58,372 bases of DNA. Origin: Planctomycetota bacterium (GTDB lineage Bacteria > Planctomycetota > UBA1135 > JADKAF01). The stretch is taken from assembly GCA_016793245.1 (NCBI GenBank), contig JAEUHW010000162.1, forward strand, positions 1 through 58,372, written 5' to 3'. The notes beneath the pieces are model-generated. The model worked only from the letters and a program-made list of their open reading frames with translations, was not told the DNA's origin and did not search any database. The translations under genes were made by a program, and so were the position numbers. This document shows positions 35,284 to 43,645 of this stretch, piece by piece (position 1 is the stretch's first letter; the number at the start of each line of letters is the position of its first letter).

Positions 35284-35654
35284 CCGCCGCGCCAGACCGC
35301 GCGCGCGCGCGATGCTCGCGCGATCGGCGTGCGAGCTCGGCCGATGCCGGCTGCTCCGTTCGCTGCTCTGCGAGGAGGGCAAGGGGAGTGCGTGGGCCCG
35401 TGCGGGCCGAGCCTCGGGGACGAAAAGGCGCGGCCTTCAACGCGGGCGTGTCGGGATCTGGACGAGCGCCGTTGCGGAGCGGAAGGACGCGGAGCATAGC
35501 CGCGCCGCGACGCAGGCGAAACGGGGCATGGTTCGAGCCACGGAACCCAGAACCCGATTGCTCGGTCCCACCAAGAAGAAATAATGCCCGACCGCGGCGG
35601 GTCGGAGCGCGCTTCGTCGCCCGTCCTGCTGCTTCCGTTCCCACGGGAATCCCG
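35284..35654. other. Divergent promoter region
   Basis: This 371-base gap lies between the TPR operon (minus) and the Ig-like lipoprotein gene (plus). Minus strand: TTTCGC (35521-35516), 17 bases, TATGCT (35498-35493). Plus strand: TTGCTC (35558-35563), 18 bases, TAATGC (35582-35587). Both are moderate matches. No gene is seen. Confidence 0.4.
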
Positions 35655-38519
35655 ATGTCCGTTCCGTCACCCCGCATCGCCCTCTTCTCCTCTACCATCC
35701 GTCGCCTCAGCACGGGTCCAGCCTGGGCCGCCGCGGCGCTGGCGCTGCTCGCGGGATGCTGGGGGGGCGACAACGGTGGAAGCGCCTTCGGCTTCCCCGG
35801 AGGAGGGCCCGGAGGCGGAGGAGGGGGCGGAGTCGATCCGGCGACACCGACCGACGGCGCCCAATCCGCGAAGGGGGCTCCGAAGATCGTGGACGTCCAG
35901 CCATCGGGGAACCAGGCGGTCGACGTCTCCACTCCGATCGTCGTCACCTTCTCCGAATCGATGCAGGTGGGACGGATCACCTCCGCGAACCTGATCGTGC
36001 GGCCGGAAGGGGCGACCTCGGGAGTCGGCGGTTCGTTCTTGGTGCAGGCCAGCGGGCGCCTCGCCACCTTCTTCCCCGCCTCGCCGCTCGCGCCGGCGAC
36101 GAACTACGAAGTCCTCGTCACGGCCGAGCTCGCCGATCTCGACGGCTTCCGCGTCAATCCCGGGACCGATGGCATCGTCGGGCGCTTCCGCACCGCCGCT
36201 ACGGGAACGACGCCGTCGTTTCGCGTGCTCGCGATCTTCCCGCCCACCCAGCCGAGCGTCGGGGCTTCCTCGGCGAAGAACATCGCGTCGGATGCCGAGG
36301 TCGTGATCGTCTTCAGCGAGGCGATCGACACAGGGACCACCTTTCCGACCGGTCTGGTGCTGGGCGTCGCGGACGTGAACACTCCCGCCGGTCAGCTGCC
36401 CTTCACGATCACGGATCCCTACGCCCTGGCGGAGCTCTCCGTCGACTATCCCTCGAGCGGCGGCGGGCGCGTCGGAGTGTTCCGACCCCTGGAGGGCTTC
36501 GATCCCGGAGTGTTCATCGGGATCGTGGCGACCCCTGCGCTGCGCTCGACGGCGGGGCGCGCCCTGGCGGAGCCCGCCTTCGGCTCGTTCCAGGTGCTGC
36601 CCTTCCGCGCGCCCGATGCGGTGCGCGTCCCGACGACGCCCGCGAACTCGATCAACCGCGCCAATCGCGAAGCCGTCCCGGTCGAAGTCGACGTCGACGC
36701 CACCGCTCTCGCGGGCGATACCGTCGCGCTGACCATCCAAGAATCCGCGGGCTCGAAGCTCGCGCGCTTCTCGAAGCGCCTCGACGTCGATGGAGCACAA
36801 GTCGTCAGCTTCACCGCGAAGCTCACCGACAACGCGGGCGCCAATCTGCTCGCCGATGGCAGCGTCTCCTTTGCCGCGGCGCTCAGTCGGAGGGGGCTGC
36901 TCTCGAGCTATCGGGTGCAAGGAGGCGTCGTTCAGGACACGGTGGTCCCTTCCGTGCTGACCTTGGGGCCGCCGACGGGCACCAGCCAGACCGCGTTCCT
37001 CACGACGCTCGGCGATCCGGCCATCTACGGGACTTCGTCGGAGCGCGTCGTCTCGGTCACGGTGACCGGCGCCAACGTGCCTTCGCCGCCCACCACGCCG
37101 GCCTCCACTGATGGCAACTTCTTCGTCCTGCAGCCCGTCTCGCTCGGGCTCCGGGCCGGAGCCGAGCCGATCTCCATCACCGTCTCCGACGCCGCGGGCA
37201 ACGAAGGCGTCGCCCAGGTCGGCGAGATCTTGCAGCGCGGCGTCATCACCGGAGACACCACGGGCGGAACCCTGATCGTCCAGGTCTACGATGCGGACAG
37301 CTTCGCCGCCTTGAGCCAGATCGATGTCCAAGTCGAGGACGGGCCCCCGGGCTCGGCTCCCGCGTCGCGTCGCTTCGGGCTCACGGACGTGCGGGGCGAA
37401 GCCAGCTTCACCGTGACGGCCGGGGGCCGTCACACGATCACGATCGGGCGCACGGGCTTCAACCTGACCACGCTCGTCGATACCGGCGCCGGCTTCTGCT
37501 CCTTGCCGCTCGAGCGCACGGTGCGCTCCAGTGGCTCTCTGGCCGGGGCGATCACGCGCGCGGGCTCGACCTTCCAGGGCATCGAGGACGTGCGCTTCTG
37601 CTTCAACCTCGATGCCGACTCGCGAGGCTTCGCGCAGCGCGACATCGAGAATCCGACGGGGCCGCTGGCGTCGCTGCCGGCGACCACCGTTGCGCCCGGT
37701 CGTCTCCAGTACACGACGGCGTTCTTGACCTTCCTGCCCGCGCAAACAGGCTCGGTCGTGGCGAGCTTCCGCGAGCTGATCGGCCTGCAGCCGGTGGTCG
37801 CGGGAGGGCAGCGGTCGATCGCGATCAGCTTGCCGGCCTCGCCGCCCACTTCGGCACCCTGGGGCCCGCTCGCCCTCGACTTCAGCGGGATCCCGACTCC
37901 GCCCAACTTCGCGTCCAATCTCGCGGCGCCCCCGCGCGCGAAGAGCGAGTCGGCCGTCACCGGCTTCGATGGCGCGCCGACGTTCGGGATCGGCGGCCCC
38001 TCGGGAACCGCGCCCACCTTCACGGTCGGAGGGACCTTTGTCGCTCCGTCGATCGAGCCGGCGCGCATCAGCGAGAACTTCTTGGTCGCCGATGCCACGG
38101 ACTTGGCCGGGAACTTCGTGCGGTCGAGGCCGACCTTCGCGGCGGCCGTCACGGCGGGTTCGCTCTCGATGCCGGCCCTTCCGCACCTGCAGAGCGGCGG
38201 TGGCACGTATCCCTTCGCGTACTCGTTCACCGACACGCTGGGGCAAGGGTTCTATCGCGTGCGCTTCACGGACAGCGACCCGGTCCTCCCGCGCTCTTGG
38301 CTGCTCCTCGTGCCTGACGGGAGTGCCGGGACCGTGGCGACGAGGGTGCCGGATCTCGGCCCGAGCTTCACGCGCCTGCGCTCCGGCAACTGGGTCGTTT
38401 CGATCGAAGCGCTCGGCATGGCCGCGGGATTCTCGATGGACGGCTTCCTGCTCTCCGACGGGGATCGCTTCTATCGCTCCCTCGCGCGCCCCGGCGCCAC
38501 GACCATCGCGGTGAACTGA
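35655..38519 (+). CDS. Large surface lipoprotein with bacterial Ig-like domains
   Basis: This is a 954-residue lipoprotein. The signal peptide ends LALLAGC with Cys35; next comes a Gly-rich flexible linker (about 36-60). It is followed by Ig-like segments of the SbsA/Big_5 type: IVDVQPSGNQAVDVSTPIVV with TFSESM (about 76-175), a second copy starting VLAIFPPTQPSVGASSAKNI with VFSEAID, and further beta-sandwich repeats. ITGDTTGGTLIVQVYDADS begins a carboxypeptidase-regulatory-like beta domain. Such proteins are surface or stalk components; no enzyme motif is visible. The ATG was chosen because it gives the lipobox; the frame stays open far upstream without sense. The gene is followed by a separate promoter for the next lipoprotein. 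Confidence 0.87.
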   Translation: MSVPSPRIALFSSTIRRLSTGPAWAAAALALLAGCWGGDNGGSAFGFPGGGPGGGGGGGVDPATPTDGAQSAKGAPKIVDVQPSGNQAVDVSTPIVVTFSESMQVGRITSANLIVRPEGATSGVGGSFLVQASGRLATFFPASPLAPATNYEVLVTAELADLDGFRVNPGTDGIVGRFRTAATGTTPSFRVLAIFPPTQPSVGASSAKNIASDAEVVIVFSEAIDTGTTFPTGLVLGVADVNTPAGQLPFTITDPYALAELSVDYPSSGGGRVGVFRPLEGFDPGVFIGIVATPALRSTAGRALAEPAFGSFQVLPFRAPDAVRVPTTPANSINRANREAVPVEVDVDATALAGDTVALTIQESAGSKLARFSKRLDVDGAQVVSFTAKLTDNAGANLLADGSVSFAAALSRRGLLSSYRVQGGVVQDTVVPSVLTLGPPTGTSQTAFLTTLGDPAIYGTSSERVVSVTVTGANVPSPPTTPASTDGNFFVLQPVSLGLRAGAEPISITVSDAAGNEGVAQVGEILQRGVITGDTTGGTLIVQVYDADSFAALSQIDVQVEDGPPGSAPASRRFGLTDVRGEASFTVTAGGRHTITIGRTGFNLTTLVDTGAGFCSLPLERTVRSSGSLAGAITRAGSTFQGIEDVRFCFNLDADSRGFAQRDIENPTGPLASLPATTVAPGRLQYTTAFLTFLPAQTGSVVASFRELIGLQPVVAGGQRSIAISLPASPPTSAPWGPLALDFSGIPTPPNFASNLAAPPRAKSESAVTGFDGAPTFGIGGPSGTAPTFTVGGTFVAPSIEPARISENFLVADATDLAGNFVRSRPTFAAAVTAGSLSMPALPHLQSGGGTYPFAYSFTDTLGQGFYRVRFTDSDPVLPRSWLLLVPDGSAGTVATRVPDLGPSFTRLRSGNWVVSIEALGMAAGFSMDGFLLSDGDRFYRSLARPGATTIAVN

Positions 38520-38601
38520 GCAGGCGGCTCCGATCGACCTCGAAGCGGATCGCTCGGGAGGAGCCTGGCACGGCTGCGACCACAAAATCTTGGGGGGGAC
38601 G

Positions 38602-38630
38602 TTGGCTCGCCCCCTGGATGTAGATAAGAT
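38602..38630 (+). promoter_or_regulatory. Sigma70-type promoter for the 38674 lipoprotein
   Basis: TTGGCT (38602-38607), a 17-base spacer and TAAGAT (38625-38630). It lies 44 bases before the ATG, with GGGGGATCTCGCC as ribosome site, and argues against a start at 38590. Confidence 0.6.
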
Positions 38631-38673
38631 CCGCCCCTCCTTCGGCGTTGCTGCCTTCCGGGGGGATCTCGCC

Positions 38674-39414
38674 ATGCGCCGTCTCGAACTCGCTCTCCGC
38701 AGGGTACCTGCCCTGCTCCTTCTCTCCGTCGCTCTCGCCGCGCTCACGCCGAGCTGCGCCCGCAAAGGTGTGCAGGAAGACGTCACCGTCGATGGTCGCG
38801 TCACCACGGACAACGGCATCCTCCGCAAGGCGGGGCCGGTCGACATCTTGGTGCTGCCCGTGCAGAACGAGGTGGGCGAGCTCCTGCCGGCGGATCTGAT
38901 CGAGCTCGAGGTGCGCCAGGTGCTCCTCGCCAAGCGCTACTCGGTCCTCAGTCGCGATCTGGCCTTCGCCAAGGCCGACGAAGTGATCTCGGCGGCGACT
39001 CCGCACACGCCTTCGTGGCGCGACGGCGTGCCGGGAGCTCGGCCCGCCGAGGCGAGTGGCGCCGAGCGCGGCGTCGCCCTGGCGCGCTCCTGGAGGCCGG
39101 GCTTCGCGTCCGAAGACGCGTTCTTCCGCGTCGTCGTGCACTCCTTCAAGATCCCGGAAGCGGGGCCGATCCGTCAGCTCGAGATCGACGCCGACTTCCA
39201 GCTCATCGGCGCTGCGAAAGAGCATGCCGGCAAGGTGCTCTGGTCCTATCAGGGCGCACATGCCGTGATCCCCGTCGACCTGATCGGCGACCGCATGCGC
39301 TCGCGCCAGGAGAACCTGCGCCGCGTGCTGTCCTGGTACGTGCAGTCGATCCTGGAGCATCTCCCGGAGAGCGAAGGCCTCGAAGCCGGTAGCGGTTCGA
39401 CGCCGCTGAGCTGA
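38674..39414 (+). CDS. Lipoprotein, possibly of the GNA1162/LpoB-like group
   Basis: This 246-residue lipoprotein has a signal peptide with lipobox TPSC (Cys28). The mature part begins with VDILVLPVQNEVGELLPADLIELEVRQ and LAKRYSVLSRDLA. This is the alpha/beta pattern of small outer-membrane lipoproteins that rebuild a nucleoside-hydrolase-like or CsgG-like N-terminal fold (GNA1162, LpoB, DUF799). The later region (SFKIPEAGPIRQLEIDADFQLIG) looks like a beta strand pair. The match is by pattern only, so the family is tentative. The ATG at 38674 has both a good promoter and a strong ribosome site. The stop lies within a short TGAGC/TGAAC tandem repeat. Confidence 0.8.
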   Translation: MRRLELALRRVPALLLLSVALAALTPSCARKGVQEDVTVDGRVTTDNGILRKAGPVDILVLPVQNEVGELLPADLIELEVRQVLLAKRYSVLSRDLAFAKADEVISAATPHTPSWRDGVPGARPAEASGAERGVALARSWRPGFASEDAFFRVVVHSFKIPEAGPIRQLEIDADFQLIGAAKEHAGKVLWSYQGAHAVIPVDLIGDRMRSRQENLRRVLSWYVQSILEHLPESEGLEAGSGSTPLS

Positions 39415-39431
39415 GCTGAACTGAACTGAGC
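39407..39431 (+). repeat. Pentanucleotide tandem repeat across a stop codon
   Basis: Five units: TGAGC, TGAGC, TGAAC, TGAAC, TGAGC. The second unit supplies the stop codon of the 38674 gene. Slippage here would not change the protein. Confidence 0.75.
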
Positions 39432-39534
39432 CGAGCGGGATCGGGCGCCTCTCCATCGCGATCCGGGGCCGCAGCAGGCGAGCTCGAGGAGCCATCCGAG
39501 AGGCGCACGATCCAGGGAGTCCTGGAGGCCGCGT

Positions 39535-39563
39535 TTGCCAGTTCTCCTGCCTCCGACTACACT
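39535..39563 (+). promoter_or_regulatory. Sigma70-type promoter for rpsO
   Basis: TTGCCA (39535-39540), a 17-base spacer and TACACT (39558-39563). The expected start near 39570 gives a leader of about 120 bases, in which S15 autoregulation could act as in other bacteria. Confidence 0.6.
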
Positions 39564-39688
39564 CCTCGCCTTCCATCGCCGGACCGCAGACGCTGGGGCG
39601 CCCTTTCCCTGGCCCTGCGAGATCGCTGTCCGCCCGCTTCGGGCGCACCGCACGGCACTCACCGTCTCGAAGGGGCTCGATTCCATCC

Positions 39689-39961
39689 ATGCCGATCACC
39701 GATAGCCGCAAGCAAGAGCTCGTCCAGCAATACCGAGTGCACGAGAGCGACACGGGCTCTCCCGAGGTGCAGATCGCGATCCTCAGCGAAGAGATCGCGA
39801 ACCTCACCGAGCACCTGAAGTCGCATCGCAAGGACTTCTCCTCGCGCCGAGGCCTGCTGAAGATGGTCGGCCGCCGCGCGAAGTTGATGAGCTACCTGAA
39901 GCGCTGCTACTACTCGCGCTACAACGAGATCAAGAAGCGTCTCGAGCTGCGGCACTCCTGA
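39689..39961 (+). CDS. rpsO: 30S ribosomal protein S15
   Basis: S15 binds the central domain of 16S rRNA early in small-subunit assembly. It has 90 residues, full length. Signatures are [39 protein letters not shown] and [13 protein letters not shown], with the C-terminal [11 protein letters not shown] helix. It is followed by pnp, the classical rpsO-pnp pair, though a terminator-like hairpin lies between. Confidence 0.98.
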   Translation: MPITDSRKQELVQQYRVHESDTGSPEVQIAILSEEIANLTEHLKSHRKDFSSRRGLLKMVGRRAKLMSYLKRCYYSRYNEIKKRLELRHS

Positions 39962-40446
39962 TCCGCAGAAGATGATCCCTTCGCACTCGCTCCGGCCTCC
40001 TACCCGCGACGAACGCTCGCCCATGGCGAAGCAAGCGAAGGCGTTTCACCTCGTCGCGTCGGACCATGCTCCGACGCGACGCACATCCAGCGCGAGCCGG
40101 ACCGCCGTCGGCGTCCGGCTCGTTTGCGTTTCGGGGGGCGTCGGCTCGGCCGGACGATCTTCGAGGCGCCTTCTCTCTCGCTGCTGCTTGCAACGCAGCG
40201 TTCGCGCCTCGGGAACCCTTTCCCGCCGGCGCGCCGACGGCATGTTCCGCGCAGCCGCTTGTACGTGGACGTACCACGGGCGGCCCACGGCTGATCCGGA
40301 CCCCGCGCCTCCGTTGCGAGCCGCTTCTTCCGGTCGATGGCCGTAGCTACTCGACAGCCGGCGCCACCCAACGCAAGTGAAGTCGGGCGCCCACCGGAGA
40401 ACTGCGCGAGACGCGCGCACTCCGGCACCCAGAGGAGAGTTTTGCA
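39962..40446. other. rpsO-pnp intergenic region
   Basis: This 485-base region holds the hairpin 40093-40122 and no credible gene. A frame of 124 codons (39972-40346) is Arg/Ser/Pro-rich, runs through the hairpin and is rejected. In many bacteria the pnp leader contains a hairpin cut by RNase III for autoregulation; the long leader here leaves room for that, but none was identified with certainty. Confidence 0.5.
40093..40122 (+). terminator. Hairpin with T-rich tail after rpsO
   Basis: CGAGCCGGAC (40093-40102) pairs perfectly with 40113-40122; three further inner pairs form with one bulge. TTTGCGTTTC follows. It is a probable intrinsic terminator or attenuator between rpsO and pnp. Confidence 0.7.
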
Positions 40447-43400
40447 GTGACCCTTGTTTCCCATCGCGTACAACGCGAGATCGCCGGTCGCCCGCTCGTT
40501 CTCGAGACCGGCAAGCTGGCTCGCCAGGCGGGCGGCTCCGTGCTCGTCACCTACGGCGGTACGGTCGTCCTCGGCACGACCTGCGCTTCCGCGCCGCGCG
40601 CGGAGGCTTCGTTCTTCCCCCTCACGGTGGACTACCGCGAGAAGACCTACGCCGCGGGCAAGTTCCCGGGCGGCTTCTTCAAGCGCGAGACGCGTCCTTC
40701 GACGAAGGAGACGCTGACGATGCGCCTCGCGGACCGCGCGATGCGCCCCATGTTCCCCGAGGGCATGCGGCACGAGGTGCAGGTCATGACGATGGTGCTC
40801 TCGACGGATCTGCAGAACGATCCGGACATCGTCTCGATGATCGCTGCGTTCGCTTCGGTGCACATCTCGGACGTCCCGTTCGAGGCCGCGATGGGGGCCG
40901 TGCGCATCGGCCACGTCGGTGGGCGCTTGGTGGTGAATCCCACCGCGGCCGATCTCGCGCGCGAGGATTCGCGCCTCGAGCTCATCGTCGCAGCGACGCC
41001 CGACGCCATCACGATGGTCGAAGCGGGTGCGCGTGAGATCGAAGAGAACGTCATGGTCGACGCGCTCGAGCTCGCGCACGACATCTGCCGCGAGCTCAGC
41101 TCGGCGATGGATGAGTTGCGGGAACTCTGCGGCAAGCCGAAGTTCGAGTTCGTCCCGGTCGTCCCCGACGACAAGATCGTGAAGGCCGCGCATCGCTCGC
41201 ACGGCAAGAAGCTCGCTACGGCGGTGCTCACGCAGGGCAAGCACGCGCGCAAGGCCGCGATCGGCGAGCTCGAAGAGGACTTCGTAGAGAAGCACGTCGC
41301 CAAGCTGAAGGACGGCGACGAGAAGGCCCTCGCCGCGGCGAAGCGCGCCGCGAAGGATGCCTTCGAGACCGTCGTGAAGGACGTCGAGCGGAAGCTGATC
41401 CTCGAAGGCAAGCGCGCCGACGGCCGCACCACGAAGGAGATCCGCCCGATCTTCAGCGAGGTGAAGATCCTCGAGCGCGCCCACGGCACGGGCCTCTTCA
41501 CGCGCGGCGAGACCCAAGCGCTCGTCGTAGCGACCCTCGGCACTCGTTCCGACGAGCAGGTCGTCGATGGGCTGGGAGAGACGCAGCGGCAGAAGTTCAT
41601 GCTGCACTACAACTTCCCGCCCTTCAGCGTGGGTGAGACGAAGCCCGTGCGCGGACCCGGTCGTCGCGAGATCGGCCACGGCGCTCTGGCCGAGCGCTCG
41701 CTGATCGCGGTGCTTCCGGCTCCGTCGGTCTTCCCGTACACGATTCGCCTCGTCTCGGAGATTTTGGAGAGCAACGGCTCCTCGTCGATGGCCTCGGTAT
41801 GCGGTGGAACCCTCGCGTTGATGGACGCCGGCGTTCCGATCCGTCAGCCCGTCGCTGGCATCGCGATGGGCCTCGTGATGAACGAAGCCGGCGAGTACGC
41901 GATCCTCTCGGACATCCAGGGCTCCGAGGACCACAACGGCGACATGGACTTCAAGGTCGCCGGCACGGGGCTCGGGATCACGGCGCTGCAGATGGACATC
42001 AAGGTGAAGGGCCTCTCGCGCAAGGTGCTCGAGGACGCTCTCGCCCAGGCGCGCGAAGGCCGGCTCTTCATCCTGAAGAAGATGCTGGAGGCGCTCCCGC
42101 GTCCGCGTCGCGAGCTCTCGCCTTACGCTCCGCGCCTCGTCCAGATGCAGATCCCGACCGACAAGATCGGCTTCTTGATCGGGCCTCAGGGCAAGAACAT
42201 CCGCCGCATGCAGGAGGAGTACAAGGTCCACATCGAGGTGAGCGACGATACGGGCGTCGGCATCGTGCAGGTGGCCGGTACCGGCGAGAGTCGTCTCGAC
42301 GATGCGGTGGCCGAGATCCGCGCCATGACCGAAGAGGTCGAGCTCGGCAAGGTGTACAACGGCACCGTGAAGAGCATCCGTCCCTTCGGTGCGTTCATCG
42401 AGATCCTGCCGGGCACCGAGGGCATGTGCCACGTGTCCGAGCTCTCGACGGAGTTCGTGCGCGAAGTGACCGACGTGGTCCAGCTCGGCGACAAGATCAC
42501 CGTGAAGGTGATCGACATCGACCCGATGGGGAAGATCCGTCTCTCGGCGCGCGCCGTGAACGACACCGGAGAGCGCCCGCCGCAGGATCGCGGGGGACGC
42601 CGCGACGAGCGGCCGCCGCGCGAAGAGCGAGGGGCAGCGCCCGAGCGGGCGCCGCGCGAGGAACGTGCTCCGCGCGAAGAGCGCGCGCCGCGCGAAGACC
42701 GTGCCCCGCGCGAAGAGCGTGGTCCGCGCGAAGAGCGTGGCCCGCGCGACGAGCGTGGCCCGCGCGACGAGCGTGGCCCGCGCGAAGATCGTGCTCCGCG
42801 CAGTGAGCGCGGACCGCGCGAAGATCGCCCGCCCCGGGAAGATCGTCCGTCGCGAGCGGAGCAGGCTCCGCGTGGCGCGGATCGCCGCGAGGACGGTGGT
42901 CGCGAGGATCGCGGTCCGCGCGGTGGTGGACGCGAAGAGCGACCGCCTCGCGAAGAGCGCCCGCAGCGGGAAGATCGCCCGCCGCGCGACGAGCGACCGG
43001 CTCGCGAGGAGCGTCCGGTGCGCGACGAGCGTCCGGCGCGCGACGAGCGTCCGCCTCGCGAAGGCGCGCGTCCGTTCGCTCCGCGCGACGAGCGCAGTCC
43101 GCGCGAGGATCGCGGTCCGCGCGACGAGCGCGGAGGGCGCGAAGCCCGCGGTCCGCGTGACGAGAGCCGTCCGCGCGAAGATCGCGGTCCGCGCGAAGAG
43201 CGTCCGCCGCGCAGCGGTGGTCCCGCGGAGCGCGCTCCGCGCGATCCGCGTCGCGAAGGCGGGCCCGGCGATCGCGGCGGGCGTCCGCGCTGGCGCTCCG
43301 AGGACGAGGAGCTTCCTCCGGTCGAAGCGCCGATCGAAGAAGAGGAAGTGATCGAAGAGGACGCTGTCGAGGCCTTCGATGAGGGCTTCACCTCCGACTT

Positions 43401-43572
43401 CGAGGAGGACTTCCTCGACGAGGAAGCGCCGTTGCCGGAGGCGGGGGAAGCCGCGCCGGCTCCTCGCGGGCCTCGGCGCGATGGACCGCGTCCCGGTGGG
43501 CGCGGCGGTCGAGGCCGTCGCGGAGGCAATGGTGGTGGTGGCGGCCGACCCGGTCGCGGCCCGCGCGGTTGA
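40447..43572 (+). CDS. pnp: Polyribonucleotide nucleotidyltransferase (PNPase) with long repetitive tail
   Basis: This 3'-5' phosphorolytic exoribonuclease of RNA turnover is cytoplasmic, 1041 residues against about 700-710 usually. The order is first RNase PH domain (1-225, LTVDYREKTYAAGKFPGGFF), helical linker, second RNase PH domain (about 325-545, with FTRGETQALVVATLG and DIQGSEDHNGDMDFKVAGT), KH domain (about 568-630, IGPQGKNIRRMQEE) and S1 domain (about 634-705, YNGTVKSIRPFGAFIEI). The tail from about 706 is built of five-residue units of the type P-R-(E/D)-(E/D)-R, then an acidic stretch (about 955-1000), then an Arg/Gly-rich end (RGGRGRRGGNGGGGG). The tail is highly charged and surely disordered; an RNA-binding or degradosome-assembly role is inferred. 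The start is GTG (GAGGAGAGTTTTGCA before it). Confidence 0.97.
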   Translation: MTLVSHRVQREIAGRPLVLETGKLARQAGGSVLVTYGGTVVLGTTCASAPRAEASFFPLTVDYREKTYAAGKFPGGFFKRETRPSTKETLTMRLADRAMRPMFPEGMRHEVQVMTMVLSTDLQNDPDIVSMIAAFASVHISDVPFEAAMGAVRIGHVGGRLVVNPTAADLAREDSRLELIVAATPDAITMVEAGAREIEENVMVDALELAHDICRELSSAMDELRELCGKPKFEFVPVVPDDKIVKAAHRSHGKKLATAVLTQGKHARKAAIGELEEDFVEKHVAKLKDGDEKALAAAKRAAKDAFETVVKDVERKLILEGKRADGRTTKEIRPIFSEVKILERAHGTGLFTRGETQALVVATLGTRSDEQVVDGLGETQRQKFMLHYNFPPFSVGETKPVRGPGRREIGHGALAERSLIAVLPAPSVFPYTIRLVSEILESNGSSSMASVCGGTLALMDAGVPIRQPVAGIAMGLVMNEAGEYAILSDIQGSEDHNGDMDFKVAGTGLGITALQMDIKVKGLSRKVLEDALAQAREGRLFILKKMLEALPRPRRELSPYAPRLVQMQIPTDKIGFLIGPQGKNIRRMQEEYKVHIEVSDDTGVGIVQVAGTGESRLDDAVAEIRAMTEEVELGKVYNGTVKSIRPFGAFIEILPGTEGMCHVSELSTEFVREVTDVVQLGDKITVKVIDIDPMGKIRLSARAVNDTGERPPQDRGGRRDERPPREERGAAPERAPREERAPREERAPREDRAPREERGPREERGPRDERGPRDERGPREDRAPRSERGPREDRPPREDRPSRAEQAPRGADRREDGGREDRGPRGGGREERPPREERPQREDRPPRDERPAREERPVRDERPARDERPPREGARPFAPRDERSPREDRGPRDERGGREARGPRDESRPREDRGPREERPPRSGGPAERAPRDPRREGGPGDRGGRPRWRSEDEELPPVEAPIEEEEVIEEDAVEAFDEGFTSDFEEDFLDEEAPLPEAGEAAPAPRGPRRDGPRPGGRGGRGRRGGNGGGGGRPGRGPRG
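42595..43260 (+). repeat. pnp: 15-base tandem repeats coding the PNPase tail
   Basis: Units close to CCGCGCGAAGAGCGT or CCGCGCGACGAGCGT recur with 15-base period and code for P-R-E-E-R or P-R-D-E-R. They are best preserved at about 42650-42800; later units vary more. The bounds are approximate. The pattern is typical of a coding minisatellite that grows by slippage. Confidence 0.8.
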
Positions 43573-43609
43573 GCGTTAGAGCGTCGCGGTGAGATCCGGG
43601 GCGCGACTC

Positions 43610-43642
43610 AGAGCCTGCCGGAGAATTTCTCCGACAGGCTCT
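43610..43642. repeat. Dispersed palindrome, copy 2, after pnp
   Basis: AGAGCCTGCCGGAG (43610-43623) pairs with 43629-43642 except for one C-A mismatch; the loop region is AATTT. Same sequence family as 31874-31908 (right arms identical). It lies 38 bases after the pnp stop and ends 3 bases before the dacB ATG, so it probably terminates pnp and may also hinder dacB translation. Confidence 0.75.
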
Positions 43643-43645
43643 TCG

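Noticed and set aside
39972..40346. Open frame of 124 codons between rpsO and pnp
   Set aside because: Runs through the terminator hairpin, has a Ser/Arg/Pro-rich random composition and no ribosome site.
42595..43260. Regular repeats that at first sight recall a CRISPR array
   Set aside because: Fifteen-base period, no spacers, in frame within pnp. No CRISPR array or cas gene was seen anywhere in the window.
42186..43529. Minus-strand frame of 447 codons with Ser/Arg/Gly repeats
   Set aside because: It is the reverse complement of the 15-base coding repeats of the PNPase tail; stop-free only because of the repeat.
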